Source: Archivesica marissinica (lineage: Eukaryota > Mollusca > Bivalvia > Venerida > Vesicomyidae). From it: DNA of 64,000 bases. Position 1 is the stretch's first letter. Each line of letters starts with the position of its first letter. The stretch lies in the NCBI GenBank assembly GCA_014843695.1, contig CM026404.1, forward strand, positions 87,683,917 to 87,747,916, read 5' to 3'. Both the position numbers and the translations under genes were made by a program. Of this stretch, positions 11,176-25,100 are shown piece by piece. A model generated the notes under the pieces. The model made no database searches and had not been told where the DNA came from. It saw only the letters and a list, made by a program, of their open reading frames with translations.

Positions 11176-12175
11176 NNNNNNNNNNNNNNNNNNNNNNNNN
11201 NNNNNNNNNNNNNNNNNNNNNNNNNNNNNNNNNNNNNNNNNNNNNNNNNNNNNNNNNNNNNNNNNNNNNNNNNNNNNNNNNNNNNNNNNNNNNNNNNNNN
11301 NNNNNNNNNNNNNNNNNNNNNNNNNNNNNNNNNNNNNNNNNNNNNNNNNNNNNNNNNNNNNNNNNNNNNNNNNNNNNNNNNNNNNNNNNNNNNNNNNNNN
11401 NNNNNNNNNNNNNNNNNNNNNNNNNNNNNNNNNNNNNNNNNNNNNNNNNNNNNNNNNNNNNNNNNNNNNNNNNNNNNNNNNNNNNNNNNNNNNNNNNNNN
11501 NNNNNNNNNNNNNNNNNNNNNNNNNNNNNNNNNNNNNNNNNNNNNNNNNNNNNNNNNNNNNNNNNNNNNNNNNNNNNNNNNNNNNNNNNNNNNNNNNNNN
11601 NNNNNNNNNNNNNNNNNNNNNNNNNNNNNNNNNNNNNNNNNNNNNNNNNNNNNNNNNNNNNNNNNNNNNNNNNNNNNNNNNNNNNNNNNNNNNNNNNNNN
11701 NNNNNNNNNNNNNNNNNNNNNNNNNNNNNNNNNNNNNNNNNNNNNNNNNNNNNNNNNNNNNNNNNNNNNNNNNNNNNNNNNNNNNNNNNNNNNNNNNNNN
11801 NNNNNNNNNNNNNNNNNNNNNNNNNNNNNNNNNNNNNNNNNNNNNNNNNNNNNNNNNNNNNNNNNNNNNNNNNNNNNNNNNNNNNNNNNNNNNNNNNNNN
11901 NNNNNNNNNNNNNNNNNNNNNNNNNNNNNNNNNNNNNNNNNNNNNNNNNNNNNNNNNNNNNNNNNNNNNNNNNNNNNNNNNNNNNNNNNNNNNNNNNNNN
12001 NNNNNNNNNNNNNNNNNNNNNNNNNNNNNNNNNNNNNNNNNNNNNNNNNNNNNNNNNNNNNNNNNNNNNNNNNNNNNNNNNNNNNNNNNNNNNNNNNNNN
12101 NNNNNNNNNNNNNNNNNNNNNNNNNNNNNNNNNNNNNNNNNNNNNNNNNNNNNNNNNNNNNNNNNNNNNNNNNNN
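11176..12175. other. Assembly gap, exactly 1000 N
   Basis: 1000 consecutive N between a minisatellite and a duplicated LINE fragment. The round number indicates a placeholder rather than a measured size. Confidence 0.99.
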
Positions 12176-14041
12176 CTTACCCTGAATACCTGTTTTATAT
12201 AATGTATGCCATAGTGCATTTCTATAAATAGAATCAAAACAGCGCTTCATGTCAATATAACCACAATATAATCTTTTATTTTCATTGAGATACTTTTGAA
12301 CAATATTATTCAGTATGAACAATGCATCGATTGTAGAGCGCCCTTTTCTAAACCCAAATTGTGCATCTGATAAAATATTATTATTTTCACAAAAGGTTGT
12401 AATCCGTTTATTTAAAATGGTTGTAAACAGTTTAGACATACAACTGACTAAAGTAATACCACGATAATTATTCACATTGGCGGTATCACCTTTTTTATAT
12501 AGCGGAATAATCGTGCCTTCAGTCCACTTGTCCGGGAAATAACCCGAATCGATAATTGCATTAAATATATCACATATGTGCGATGCTAAAATATCCACAC
12601 TCTCTATCAAATATTCATTTAAAATAGTATCACTCCCAGACGCCTTATCTCGTTTCAACTGTATGATTGCATCCGTAATATCACTAACAGTAATATGCCT
12701 GTCTAATTCATCAAATGAACAATTTAAATCGTTAAAATCATGTAAATTACAAAATTCTTCAGCTTCAGGGTTATCACACTGCAACAAATCGGAACCCAAG
12801 GCAGCAAAATACTGTTTAAAATCATCTATAGATATAGAACTGCTGCTATTCGTACTCTTCCTCTTAAAATATTTCCAAAACTGCTTGGGTTTAGTGTGCC
12901 GTAAATGTTCAATTTCTTTTATTTTCTTGGATTCAAATACATTCCGTTTTTTACGACACAAATCTTTATACGTCTTTTTCAGACTACAAAATTGCCCCCT
13001 AGTGTAATCGGACTTTAATCGGTTAAAAACACCAAGCGCTTCTATGTAGCGTTGTCTAGCTGTTATGCATTCACTGTCAAACCAATCGGCTTGTACCCTG
13101 AATACCTGTTTTATACCTGTCAGCTTACCCTGAATACCTGTTTTATATAATGTATGCCATAGTGCATTTCTATAAATAGAATCAAAACAGCGCTTCATGT
13201 CAATATAACCACAATATAATCTTTTATTTTCATTGAGATACTTTTGAACAATATTATTCAGTATGAACAATGCATCGATTGTAGAGCGCCCTTTTCTAAA
13301 CCCAAATTGTGCATCTGATAAAATATTATTATTTTCACAAAAGGTTGTAATCCGTTTATTTAAAATGGTTGTAAACAGTTTAGACATACAACTGACTAAA
13401 GTAATACCACGATAATTATTCACATTGGCGGTATCACCTTTTTTATATAGCGGAATAATCGTGCCTTCAGTCCACTTGTCCGGGAAATAACCCGAATCGA
13501 TAATTGCATTAAATATATCACATATGTGCGATGCTAAAATATCCACACTCTCTATCAAATATTCATTTAAAATATTATCACTCCCAGACGCCTTATCTCG
13601 TTTCAACTGTATGATTGCATCCGTAATATCACTAACAGTAATATGCCTGTCTAATTCATCAAATGAACAATTTAAATCGTTAAAATCATGTAAATTACAA
13701 AATTCTTCAGCTTCAGGGTTATCACACTGCAACAAATCGGAACCCAAGGCAGCAAAATACTGTTTAAAATCATCTATAGATATAGAACTGCTGCTATTCG
13801 TACTCTTCCTCTTAAAATATTTCCAAAACTGCTTGGGTTTAGTGTGCCGTAAATGTTCAATTTCTTTTATTTTCTTGGATTCAAATACATTCCGTTTTTT
13901 ACGACACAAATCTTTATACGTCTTTTTCAGACTACAAAATTGCCCCCTAGTGTAATCGGACTTTAATCGGTTAAAAACACCAAGCGCTTCTATGTAGCGT
14001 TGTCTAGCTGTTATGCATTCACTGTCAAACCAATCGGCTTG
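12176..14041 (-). pseudogene. LINE reverse-transcriptase fragment, present twice in tandem
   Basis: Two 918-bp units (12176-13093 and 13124-14041) joined by a 30-bp linker give an exact 948-bp period, in frame. On the minus strand each encodes the region before the RT (ADWFDSECITARQRYIEAL, KPKQFWKYFKRK) and RT blocks up to the first catalytic Asp region: DKASGSD, IIPLYKKGD, NYRGITLVS, QFGFRKGRST and GYIDMKRCFDSIYRNALWHT. The YxDD block and everything after are missing. I see one base difference between units (12627 G, 13575 T). The clade is uncertain (CR1/L2-like or RTE-like). Near identity beside a gap makes an assembly duplicate likely. Confidence 0.85.
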
Positions 14042-14309
14042 TTTAATATATGATTTACTTGAGCACGTCGAAACACAAATGATTACTTACTGCCTAAGTT
14101 ATTAAAAAAGTTATGGAAGCCATACAAATCATGTTATTCAGGAAACAAGCCCAGACAGACACAAATATTATTCACTTTTTTAAGAAAGACAAATCCAGAA
14201 TTTATACTGCATTACAACATTATTTATATGTGTATGACCTTGATTGTGACAGAAACCAACATTTCCAATAGTTATCTAGAATAAACAAAATGCTAATACG
14301 GAGATGTAT

Positions 14310-14555
14310 TTAACTCTTTCACCGCCAATGTCGCATAAAAGCGACTTTGTAAAAAAGTAGAGAACCCGATCGGACAGAACAGAACACGCCGTCTGATCAG
14401 GCTATATGCTGATTGTTCTTCAGACAGTGGAGCTGAAGCACCTGTCCGAATAGCAAACACCATAGATCCTGATCAGACGCGGCGCTACGCCGCGGCTGAT
14501 CTGGATCTATGTTGTTTGCACATGCTCTGAATTTATTCGGCGCTGAAAGAGTTAA
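14310..14555. mobile_element. Foldback/MITE family F, copy 1
   Basis: The inverted ends ttaactctttcaccgcc and ggcgctgaaagagttaa match at 16 of 17 positions. The interior carries gatcaggctatatgctgatt and the partly inverted catagatcctgatcagacgc. The family motif is gatcctgatcag with tgtttgca. Two further copies lie at 34921-35143 and 63395-63502. Confidence 0.82.
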
Positions 14556-16101
14556 GCAGAGCGCACACTCCCTCTCTATAGTATAGGATCTTACACGTGT
14601 TGTAAGCAGAGCGCACACTCCCTCTATATAGTATAGGATCTTACACGTGTTGTAAGCAGAGCGCACACTCCCTCTCTATAGTATAGGATCTTACACGTGT
14701 TGTAAGCAGAGCGCACACTCCCTCTATATAGTATAGGATCTTACACGTGTTGTAAGCAGAGCGCACACTCCCTCTATATAGTATAGGATCTTACACGTGT
14801 TGTAAGCAGAGCGCACACTCCCTCTATATAGTATAGGATCTTACACGTGTTGTAAGCAGAGCGCACACTCCCTCTCTATAGTATAGGATCTTACACGTGT
14901 TGTAAGCAGAGCGCACACTCCCTCTATATAGTATAGGATCTTACACGTGTTGTAAGCAGAGCGCACACTCCCTCTCTATAGTATAGGATCTTACACGTGT
15001 TGTAAGCAGAGCGCACACCCTCTCTATAGTATAGGATCTTACACGTGTTGTAAGCAGAGCGCACACTCCCTCTCTATAGTATAGGATCTTACACGTGTTG
15101 TAAGCAGAGCGCACACTCCCTCTATATAGTATAGGATCTTACACGTGTTGTAAGCAGAGCGCACACTCCCTCTATATAGTATAGGATCTTACACGTGTTG
15201 TAAGCAGAGCGCACACTCCCTCTCTATAGTATAGGATCTTACACGTGTTGTAAGCAGAGCGCACACTCCCTCTCTATAGTATAGGATCTTACACGTGTTG
15301 TAAGCAGAGCGCACACTCCCTCTATATAGTATAGGATCTTACACGTGTTGTAAGCAGAGCGCACACTCCCTCTCTATAGTATAGGATCTTACACGTGTTG
15401 TAAGCAGAGCGCACACTCCCTCTCTATAGTATAGGATCTTACACGTGTTGTAAGCAGAGCGCACACTCCCTCTCTATAGTATAGGATCTTACACGTGTTG
15501 TAAGCAGAGCGCACACTCCCTCTCTATAGTATAGGATCTTACACGTGTTGTAAGCAGAGCGCACACTCCCTCTCTATAGTATAGGATCTTACACGTGTTG
15601 TAAGCAGAGCGCACACTCCCTCTCTATAGTATAGGATCTTACACGTGTTGTAAGCAGAGCGCACACTCCCTCTCTATAGTATAGGATCTTACACGTGTTG
15701 TAAGCAGAGCGCACACTCCCTCTCTATAGTATAGGATCTTACACGTGTTGTAAGCAGAGCGCACACTCCCTCTCTATAGTATAGGATCTTACACGTGTTG
15801 TAAGCAGAGCGCACACTCCCTCTCTATAGTATAGGATCTTACACGTGTTGTAAGCAGAGCGCACACTCCCTCTCTATAGTATAGGATCTTACACGTGTTG
15901 TAAGCAGAGCGCACACTCCCTCTCTATAGTATAGGATCTTACACGTGTTGTAAGCAGAGCGCACACTCCCTCTATATAGTATAGGATCTTACACGTGTTG
16001 TAAGCAGAGCGCACACTCCCTCTCTATAGTATAGGATCTTACACGTGTTGTAAGCAGAGCGCACACTCCCTCTATATAGTATAGGATCTTACACGTGTTG
16101 T
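14554..16101. repeat. Tandem array, 50-bp unit
   Basis: About 31 nearly identical 50-bp units (gtaagcagagcgcacactcc ctctctatagtataggatct tacacgtgtt). The only frequent variant is ctctctata versus ctctatata; one unit near 15010 is 2 bp shorter. The array starts exactly where the foldback element ends. High identity implies recent homogenisation. Confidence 0.97.
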
Positions 16102-16657
16102 GATTTCATACACTATTTTATGAAACACGTTTGGGGATTTTTCTATTTAAGCGCGCCTTTTTGGCGAGTTTAATAACACAATTCCATAACCAGTTTCATA
16201 AAATATGGTATGAAATCAGCACTAGAGTAAAATCCTTGTTATCACATTACCACTATATAAACAATAATAAATTTGAAGAAATAAACGTTTCCGTTTGCCA
16301 ATATACTTTAGAGCCTTATTACATTACTGTACATTCGTACGCTGTAGTAAATAGTCCCTGATAATTCAACATGTTCACGCAAATAATCGACACAATCTTT
16401 TTAATCACTATTAACTGCTAGTGCATATTTAGCATTTTATTGATCTGAGCAGTTAATTTTCAACAAATAAGGCATGAACACAAACTCCATGTATATGCCG
16501 AAAGAGTATTGCAAACTGTCATGCCGCGACCAATCAGAATCCTTCCAGGTGTTATTACACATGTGTACATATAGGAACACATGTGATGGCTGTAATAAAC
16601 TGAATACAACCAAGTTATGTGATAAATATAGTCACACTCCATGTCACCATATATTTA
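16102..16657. other. Unassigned AT-rich sequence
   Basis: A 76-residue plus-strand frame at 16131-16361 (MGIFLFKRAFLASLITQF...) shows no family I recognise and no splice context. I do not call it a gene. Confidence 0.4.
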
Positions 16658-16898
16658 CCGTCTCCGTGGCCTAGTGGCCTAGTGGTTAAGGAGTCCGTCC
16701 GCCTACGTTCGTTTTCTGATTCGTTAGTGAGCCGCCAGCTAGTTAAATAACAGTTACCGATTGCCTACCAGCCTGGCGCCTGGCATATGAGCATAGGATT
16801 CGGGAAGTACTGATGTTCATAAAAAGAGGTGTCTCATGAGTCAGAAATGGCTGGCCCTTTAAATAGGGGTGACACTATAATAAACAAACACTACTTTA
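16658..16898 (+). mobile_element. SINE family G, copy 1
   Basis: The head is ccgtctccgtggcctagtgg with a micro-duplication of ggcctagtgg, then gagccgccagctagttaaat, gattcgggaagtactgatgt and the conserved tail ggctggccctttaaatagg plus gtgacactataataaaca. The tRNA B box is lost. Confidence 0.82.
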
Positions 16899-17710
16899 CT
16901 TTATTGATTTCCAAAACGTCCATCGGGCTGATAGTAAGATGTATTTCACGAGATGCCTGTGTATGTGCGAGATGAATCCCTGGTACATAATTAACATCAT
17001 TTAAATAACTCTTCGGCTGATTAACAAAGACATCCTTTTAAAGATTTTTTAAAACATTTCTTAATTGCGCATTAGTGCTTTTTTTCCATTTCAGTATTTC
17101 AAAATTTCTGGTTTTAATAAGTATTTAATTTTCAATTAGCGACTGTTCCTCGGTTTTAATATGTAAATATAATAATATGTCGATAGACTGTGAAAGTTTG
17201 ATTATCTGTGATTACATTAGTCTCTTATAATTCTTTTATAATGAATGGTGTTGTACTATGCCACGATAATTTGTTGTGTATATTTTATGTATTGTACAAC
17301 GATGAGACTGAAATAAAGAATACATCTTTGAACTGCGCTGACTATTTATGTTGGCAAAGAAGCAAGTATATTTGGCAGTAGAAAATTACCACATGCATGC
17401 TTGGTCAGCATCTAAAAAGTTTTCCCCACACATGTGTGAAATTACATCAGAAATGTACTCCAATGTTTAATGTTAAAATTGGTTTCTTGATAAAATCAAG
17501 TGTTTGCACAAAAACAAAATATCAGAATTGATGCATTGAGTGACCGTTATACCAAGCGTGTTTACTGGAACATCTGTAGCTTTATTAAATAAATGCTCAA
17601 GCTTGATTCTCTATAAAAACAGACAGGGCAAAAGGCAGCGCATCCGAGTATGTAATCAGACAAAAATGCGATTACAGTTTAATAAATGAATTTGACAAAA
17701 ATAAAAGTAA
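16899..17710. other. Unassigned AT-rich sequence, possible LINE 3' UTR
   Basis: No coding signal. Around 17280-17330, cgatgagactgaaataaaga contains an AATAAA (17312-17317) and resembles a LINE or mRNA 3' end on the plus strand. There is nothing to attach it to. Confidence 0.35.
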
Positions 17711-17723
17711 TATAACTAAGTTA

Positions 17724-17957
17724 GTTTATACAAATTTATTTTAGCTCGATTGCGAAACAAGTTATTTCAACTTATATTAATCACTCTCGAGACCTCATTC
17801 CTGATGGAATCCATCGCCACGAGTTAGAGAGAAGAGGCAACGTGGAATTTAAATGCCTTGCCTAAGGGCACAATCGTAACAGCTCCAGTGGGGCTCGAAC
17901 TCCAGACCTTTCGCACCTGAAGCGAACACGCATCCACTGCGCTATCAAGACTTCCAC
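17724..17957 (-). mobile_element. SINE family A, copy 4
   Basis: Full-length reverse copy including the B-box region (ggggctcgaactccagac) and A box (ccactgcgctatcaagac). The flanks tataactaagtta (17711-17723) and tataacaaagtta (17959-17971) form a 13-bp target duplication with one mismatch. Confidence 0.93.
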
Positions 17958-17971
17958 TTATAACAAAGTTA

Positions 17972-18474
17972 ATGGAGTTTAGCTTACAAACAATATAAAA
18001 CGCTATACGATTACAGCACCATTAGCATATAGGTGCATGATATTGATACAATTGGGATTCAAGGAAATATTTTATAAAAGTTAATTTTAGCTTCCTACTT
18101 AATCCTTTGCATTATGTATGTCGTTGTATGTTATATGTGATTACTGTTCTGCAATGAATACTGTTTAAACCAATTGACCGCACAATTGCAGATTTCCCAT
18201 AACAATGTCCAGCTGCACGGGATATAATGCAATTACACCACAGTAGAGACACTTATTGGGAAGTATTTCGATATATTTAATATTGGCTCGTATGTACATT
18301 CTTAGCTTAACACAGAGCGGTGTTAGATGTGAAGTACCACAGTACACATTCACATGCATATTTTTGTAGGACAATAAAGTTGTTTATATATATAATTTAT
18401 AGAAGTTGTACATAGTTGTATATACAGGTTATTGTAAACCATGTAACAGAGTTACCACATACCTTAATATAACA
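17972..18474. other. Unassigned sequence
   Basis: AT-rich, no recognised coding or repeat content. Confidence 0.4.
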
Positions 18475-18672
18475 GGATCCGTCGTGGCTAAAATCGTTGA
18501 CTTCAAGTCACCAGTCCCTCACCACTGTAGGTTAGAATCCCACTGGGGGTCTCGAATGAGTTTCATGTGAGGAAGATATCCAGCTGGCGTGCAGAAGGTC
18601 GGTGGTTCTAGCCGAGCGCTAGAATACTGCTCGGATGGGCACCCGGGGTCTTCTTCCGCCAATAATAGCTAG
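18475..18672 (+). mobile_element. SINE family E, copy 2 (near full-length)
   Basis: A Ser/Leu-type tRNA-like head (ccgtcgtggctaaaatcgtt gacttcaagtcacc, extended variable arm, B-box remnant ggttagaatccc), then tttcatgtgaggaagatatc cagctgg, gcagaaggtcggtggttcta and gggtcttcttccgccaataa. Confidence 0.85.
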
Positions 18673-18789
18673 GTAGTCAGGATTTAACATACGCGGTTGG
18701 TGCGACCTTAAACTACAAAAGGAACTTTTATATAACTCTGAATCAAGTTTATCTACGTATTTCATAGTTTCCTATTTTATATACATGTA

Positions 18790-19021
18790 TATACTGACAA
18801 CAAAATAAAACTACATTTGCCTTAGGGGTACAATTTATATCCTTTTAGAAAAGAAATATAGGCAAATTTTATATCAAAATGTGCGAAATATTGGTAAATT
18901 AGTGCAATGTGTGAAGGATTATTTTCTTCACTCATGATAGTAAAATCCATAATTCTACAAATTGTAACGAAAAGGTAACACTCAATATAAAAGTGAACAG
19001 TTTTGTTTATGGTGTTAGTAT
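18790..19021 (+). mobile_element. MITE family H, copy 1
   Basis: 232 bp with imperfect inverted ends (atactgacaacaaaataaaa and gttttgtttatggtgttagt). The conserved interior is tatccttttagaaaagaaat and attttcttcactcatgatag. Four copies occur in the window. Short frames inside are not genes. Confidence 0.82.
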
Positions 19022-19268
19022 GTATCCAACCATGACAAGGCCGTGTACTATGTGATGGCCTCGACATCCACCCTATGTCGAGATACCAGAACACGGTGTT
19101 CAGCATTCACATCATTTATTTTCCGATATTGTTTTACAAAATACGTTTTCTTTTACAACGTGTACAGCGCGGTGTTTTAGAATGCACTACTACATATAGA
19201 GTGGATACTCTTCAACTGTGAGAACAGATAACGATGGAGAATATAGTTTCGGACTGAATATGTCTTAC

Positions 19269-19740
19269 AGGATTTAAACAGCGTATTATAACGGTATAGG
19301 ACTTATACAGTAACGGACTACATTATAGATTTAAACAGTGTATAATAACAGTATAGGACTTATACAGTAATGGACTACAGTATAGATTTAAACAGCATAT
19401 AATAACGGTATAGGACTTATACAGTAATGGACTACAGTATAGATTTAAACAGCATATAATAACGGTATAGGACTTATACAGTAATGGACTGCAGTATAGA
19501 TTTAAACAGCGTATAATAACGGTATAGGACTTATACAGTAATGGACTACAGTATAGATTTAAACAGCATACAATAACGGTATAGGACTTATACAGTAATG
19601 GACTACAGTATAGATTTAAACAGCATACAATAACGGTATATGACTTATACAGTAATGGACTACAGTATAGATTTAAACAGCATACAATAACGGTATCGGA
19701 CTTATACAGTAATGAACTACAGTATAGATTTAAACAGTAT
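19269..19740. repeat. Tandem array, 57-bp unit (left block)
   Basis: Eight or so 57-bp units (ggacttatacagtaatggac tacagtatagatttaaacag catataataacggtata). They continue after an inserted element at 20278. Confidence 0.95.
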
Positions 19741-20277
19741 ACAGTTATTTCATGGGTGTTTGGGGAACAGTCAAAACTATTGTCCCGAGGTATCAGGGAA
19801 GACTTTCGAACTGTTGCCCGAGGCCGTCATGAAATAACTGTTTTATTACCTAATGCTATACTATTACTGTTGTACATACCTTATATTCTATAATATTTGA
19901 CTAACTCAAAAAACATCCTCAGGCATGTCTTCAAACATAGCCTGGGCCATAATTCAAGATAAATTTCTGTTTTTCCCAGTTTGTCGGCTGATGACTAATC
20001 AATCATCATTTGTAAACGCTTGGTTTTGGTCTAAAAGCCGGTACGCCGGTAAGTATGCAATAAAATACGGAAAGGAATTAATGAACGGAAAGGAGGGCTT
20101 CACATAATGTATATCGATGACTTCAAGCGCAGTCAGAGCTAAAATGTATTCGGGAAGTATTTTTTACTTTGACTTCCATAACACCCTATTGCGCATCATA
20201 CTGCGCACAGTGAAAGCATACTCAGAGTATGATTGGTTCAAAAGTCTAGTATGAAACAGTTCAAACTATTGCCCGGT
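19741..20277. mobile_element. Insertion interrupting the 57-bp array
   Basis: About 537 bp of unrelated sequence split the array. Its left end holds a perfect inverted pair, acagttatttcatg (19741-19754) and catgaaataactgt (19828-19841). The motifs aactattgtcccgagg, aactgttgcccgagg and aactattgcccgg recur at both ends. Array text tttaaacag flanks both sides. Probably a non-autonomous transposon; the superfamily is not identified. Confidence 0.6.
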
Positions 20278-22100
20278 ATTTAAACAGCATATAACAACGG
20301 TATAGGACTTATACAGTAATGGAATACAGTATATATTTAAACAGTATATAATCACGGTATAGGACAAATACAGTAATGGACTACAGTATAGATTTAAACA
20401 GCATAGAATAACGGTATATGACTTATACAGTAATGGACTACAGTATAGATTTAAACAGTATATAATAACGGTATAGGACTTATACAGTAACGGACTACAT
20501 CATAGATTTAAACAGCGTATAATAACGGTATAGGACTTATACAGTAACGGACTACATCATAGATTTAAACAGCGTATAATAACGGTATATGACTTATACA
20601 GTAATGGACTACAGAATATATTTAAACAGCATAGAATAACGGTATAGGACTTATACAGTAATGGACTACAGTATATATTTAAACAGCATATAATAACGGT
20701 ATAGGACTTATAAAGTAATGGACTACAGTATAGATTTAAACAGCATAGAATAACGGTATATGACTTATACAGTAATGGACTACATCATAGATTTAAACAG
20801 TATATAATAACGGTATAGGACTTATACAATAACGGACTACAGTATATATTTAAACATCATATAATAACGGTATAGGACTTATTCAGTAATGGACTACAGT
20901 ATAGGATTTAAACAGCATATAATAACGGTATAGTACTTATTCAGTAATGGACTACAGTATATATTTAAACAGCAAATAATAACGGTATAGGACTTATACA
21001 GTAATGGACTACAGTATGGATTTAAACAGCGTATAGTAACGGTATAAGACTTATACAGTAATGGACTACAGCATATAGCTATGCAGCGTATAATAAAGGT
21101 ATAGGACTTATACAGTAATGGACTACAGCATATATTTATGCAGCGTATAATAACGGTATAGGACTTATACAGTAATGGACTACAGTATATATTTATGCAG
21201 CGTATAATAACGGTATAGGAATTATACAGTAATGGACTACAGCATATATTTATGCAGCGTATAATAACGGTATAGGACTTATACAGTAATGAACTACAGT
21301 ATAGATTTAAACACAATATAATAACGGTATAGGACTTATACAGTAATGGACTACAGTACATATTTAAACATCGTATAATAACGGTACAGGACTTATACAG
21401 TAATGGACTACAGAATAGATTTATGCAGCATACAATAACGGTATAGGACTTATACAGTAATGGACTACAGTATAGATTTAAACAGCATACAATAACGGTA
21501 TAGGAATTATACAGTAATGGACTACAGTAAATTTAAACAGTATACTAACGGTAAGGACTTATACAGTAATGGACTACAGCATAATTTAAACAGCATACAA
21601 TAACGGTATAGGACTTATACAGTAATGACTACAGTATAGATTTAAAGAGTATATAATAACGGTATAGGACTTATACAGTAATGGACTACAGTATATATTT
21701 AAACAGCATATAATAACGGTATAGGACTTATACAGTAATGGACTACAGAATAGATTTATGCAGCATACAATAACGGTATAGGACTTATACAGTAATGGAC
21801 TACAGTATATATTTAAACAGCATATAATAACGGTATAGGACTTATACAGTAATGGACTACAGTATAGATTTAAACAGCATATAATAACGGTATAGGACGT
21901 ATACAGTAATATACTACAGTATAGAATTTAAACAGCATATAATAATGGTATAGGACATATACAGTAATAAACTACAGTATAGGATTTAAACAGCATATAA
22001 TAATGGCATATGACTTATACAGTAATAGACTACAGTATAGGATTTAAACAGCATATAATAACGGTATAGGACTTATACAGTAATGGACTACAGTATGGGA
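20278..22100. repeat. Tandem array, 57-bp unit (right block)
   Basis: Around 32 units, more diverged than the left block (variants tatgcagcgtataataacgg and cagaatagatttatgcagca). Each 57-mer is a diverged dimer of 29 + 28 bp related to the adjoining 29-bp satellite. The 155-residue minus-strand frame at 20894-21361 reflects the 19-codon period and is not a gene. Confidence 0.95.
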
Positions 22101-25100
22101 TTTAGAGAGTAAAGGACCACTCTATAGGATTAATACAGTATACTATAATGGTAATGGATTTATACAGAATAGGACGGCGGTATAGTATTTATACAGTAGA
22201 GGACGGCGGTATAGGATTTATACAGTATAGTACGGCCGTATAGCATTTATACAGTATAGTACGGCGGTATAGGATTTATACAGTATAGGAGGGCGGTATA
22301 GTATTTATACAGTAGAGGACGGCGGTATAGGATTTATACAGAATAGTACGGCGGTATAGGATTTATACAGTATAGGACGGCGGTATAGTATTTATACAGA
22401 ATAGGACGGCGGTATAGTATTTATACAGTATATGACGGCGGTATAGGATTTATACAGTAGAGGACGGCGGTATAGGATTTATACAGTATAGGACGGCAGT
22501 ATAGGATTTATACTGCATAGGACGGCGGTATAGGATTTATACAGTATAGGACGGCGGAATAGGATTTATACAGCATAGGACGGCGGTATAGTATTTATAC
22601 AGTAGAGGACGGCGGTATAGGATGTATACAGTATAGGACGGCAGAATAGTATTCATACAGTATAGGACGGCAGTATAGGATTTATACAGTATAGGACGGC
22701 AGAATAGGATGTTTACAGCATAGGACGGCGGTATAGGATTTATACAGTTTAGGACGGCGGTATAGGATGTATACAGTATAGGACGGCAGTATAGGATTTA
22801 TACAGTATAGGACGGCGGTATAGTATTTATACAGTATAGGACGGCGGATAGGATTTATACAGGATAGGACGGCGATATAGGATTTATACAGCATAGGACG
22901 GCGGTATAGGATTTATACAGTATAGGACGGCGGTATAGGATTTATACAGCATAGGAGGGCGGTATAGGATTTATACAGTATAGGACGGCGGTATAGGATT
23001 TATTCAGTATAGTACGGCAGTATAGGATTTATACAGGATAGGACGGCGGTATATGATTTATACAGTATAGGACGGCAGTATAGTATTTATACAGTATAGG
23101 ACAGCAGTATATGATTTATACAGGATAGGACGGCGGCATAGGATTTATGCAGTATAGGACGGCGGTATAGGATTTATACAGTATAGGACGGCAGTATAGG
23201 ATTAATACAGTATATGACGGCGGTATAGGATTGATACAGTATAGGACGGCAGTATAGAATTTATACAGTATATGACGGCGGTATAGGATTGATACAGTAT
23301 AGGACGGCAGTATAGGATTTATACAGTATAGGACGGCGGTATAGGATGTATTCAGTATAGGACGGCGGTATAGTATTTATACAGTATAGGACGGCGGTAT
23401 AGTATTTATACAGTATAGTACAGCGGTATAGGATTAATACAGTATAGGACGGCGGTATATGATTTATACAGCATAGGACGGCGGTATAGGATTTATGCAG
23501 TATAGGACGGCGGTATAGGATTTATACAGTATAGGACGGCAGTATAGGATTTATACAGTATAGGACGGCAGTATAGTATTTATACAGTATAGGACAGCAG
23601 TATAGTATTTATACAGTATAGGACAGCAGTATAGTATTTATACAGTATAGGACGGCAGTATAGGATTTATACAGTATAGGACGGCGGTATAGGATTTATA
23701 CAGGATAGGACGGCGGTATAGGATTTATACAGTATAGGACGGCGGTATAGGATTTATACAGTATAGGACGGCGGTATAGTATTTATACAGCATAGGACGG
23801 CGGTATAGGATTTATACAGCATAGGACGGCGGTATATGATTTATACAGTATAGGACGGCGGTATAGGATTTATTCAGTATAGTACGGCAGTATAGGATTT
23901 ATACAGGATAGGACGGCGGTATATGATTTATACAGTATAGGACGGCAGTATAGTATTTATACAGTATAGGACAGCAGTATAGGATTTATACAGGATAGGA
24001 CGGCGGTATAGGATGTATACAGGATAGGACGGTGGCATAGGATTTATACAGTAGAGGACGGCGGTATAGTATTTATACAGTATAGGACGGCAGTATAGGA
24101 TTTATACAGGATAGGACGGCATTATAGGATTTATACAGTATAGGACGGCGGTATAGGATTGATACAGTATAGGACGGCGGTATAGGATGTATACAGTATA
24201 GGACGGCGGTATAGTATTTATACAGTATAGGACGGCGGTATAGTATTTATACAGTATAGTACAGCGGTATAGGATTTATGCAGTATAGTACGGCGGTATA
24301 GGATTTATACAGTATAGGACGGCGGTATAGGATTTATACAGTATAGGACGGTGGCATAGGATTTATACAGTATAGGACGGTGGCATATGATTTATAGAGT
24401 ATATGACGGTGGTATAGGATTTATACAGTATAGGACGGCAGTATAGTATTTATACAGTATAGGACAGCAGTATATGATTTATACAGTATAGGACGGCAGT
24501 ATAGGATTTATACAGTATAGGACGGCGGTATAGGATTTATACAGCATAGGACGGCGGTATAGGATTTATACAGGATAGGATGGCGGTATAGTATTTATAC
24601 AGCATAGGACGGCGGTATAGGATTTATACAGCATAGGACGGCGGTATAGGATTTATACAGTATTGGACGACGGTATAGTATTTATACAGTATAGGACGGC
24701 GGTATAGTATTTATACAGTATAGGACGGCGGTATAGGATTTATACAGTATATGACGGCGGTATATGATTTATGCAGTATAGGACGGCGGTATAGGATTTA
24801 TGCAGTATAGGACGGCGGTATAGGATTCATACAGTATAGGACGGCGGTATAGTATTTGTACAGTATAGGACGGCGGTATAGAATGTATACAGTATAGGAC
24901 GGCGGTATAGTATTTATACTGTATAGGACGGCGGTATAGGATTTATACAGTATAGGACGGCGGTATAGGATTTGTACAGCATAGGACGGCGGTATAGTAT
25001 TTATACAGTATAGGACGGCGGTATAGGATTTATACAGTATAGGACGGCGGCATAGTATTTGTACAGTGTAGGACGGCCGTATAGGATTCATACAGTATAG

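Noticed and set aside
11021..13909. Long frames of 340-920 codons crossing the N run
   Set aside because: They are open only because N is translated as X. Only the reverse-transcriptase part outside the gap is real.
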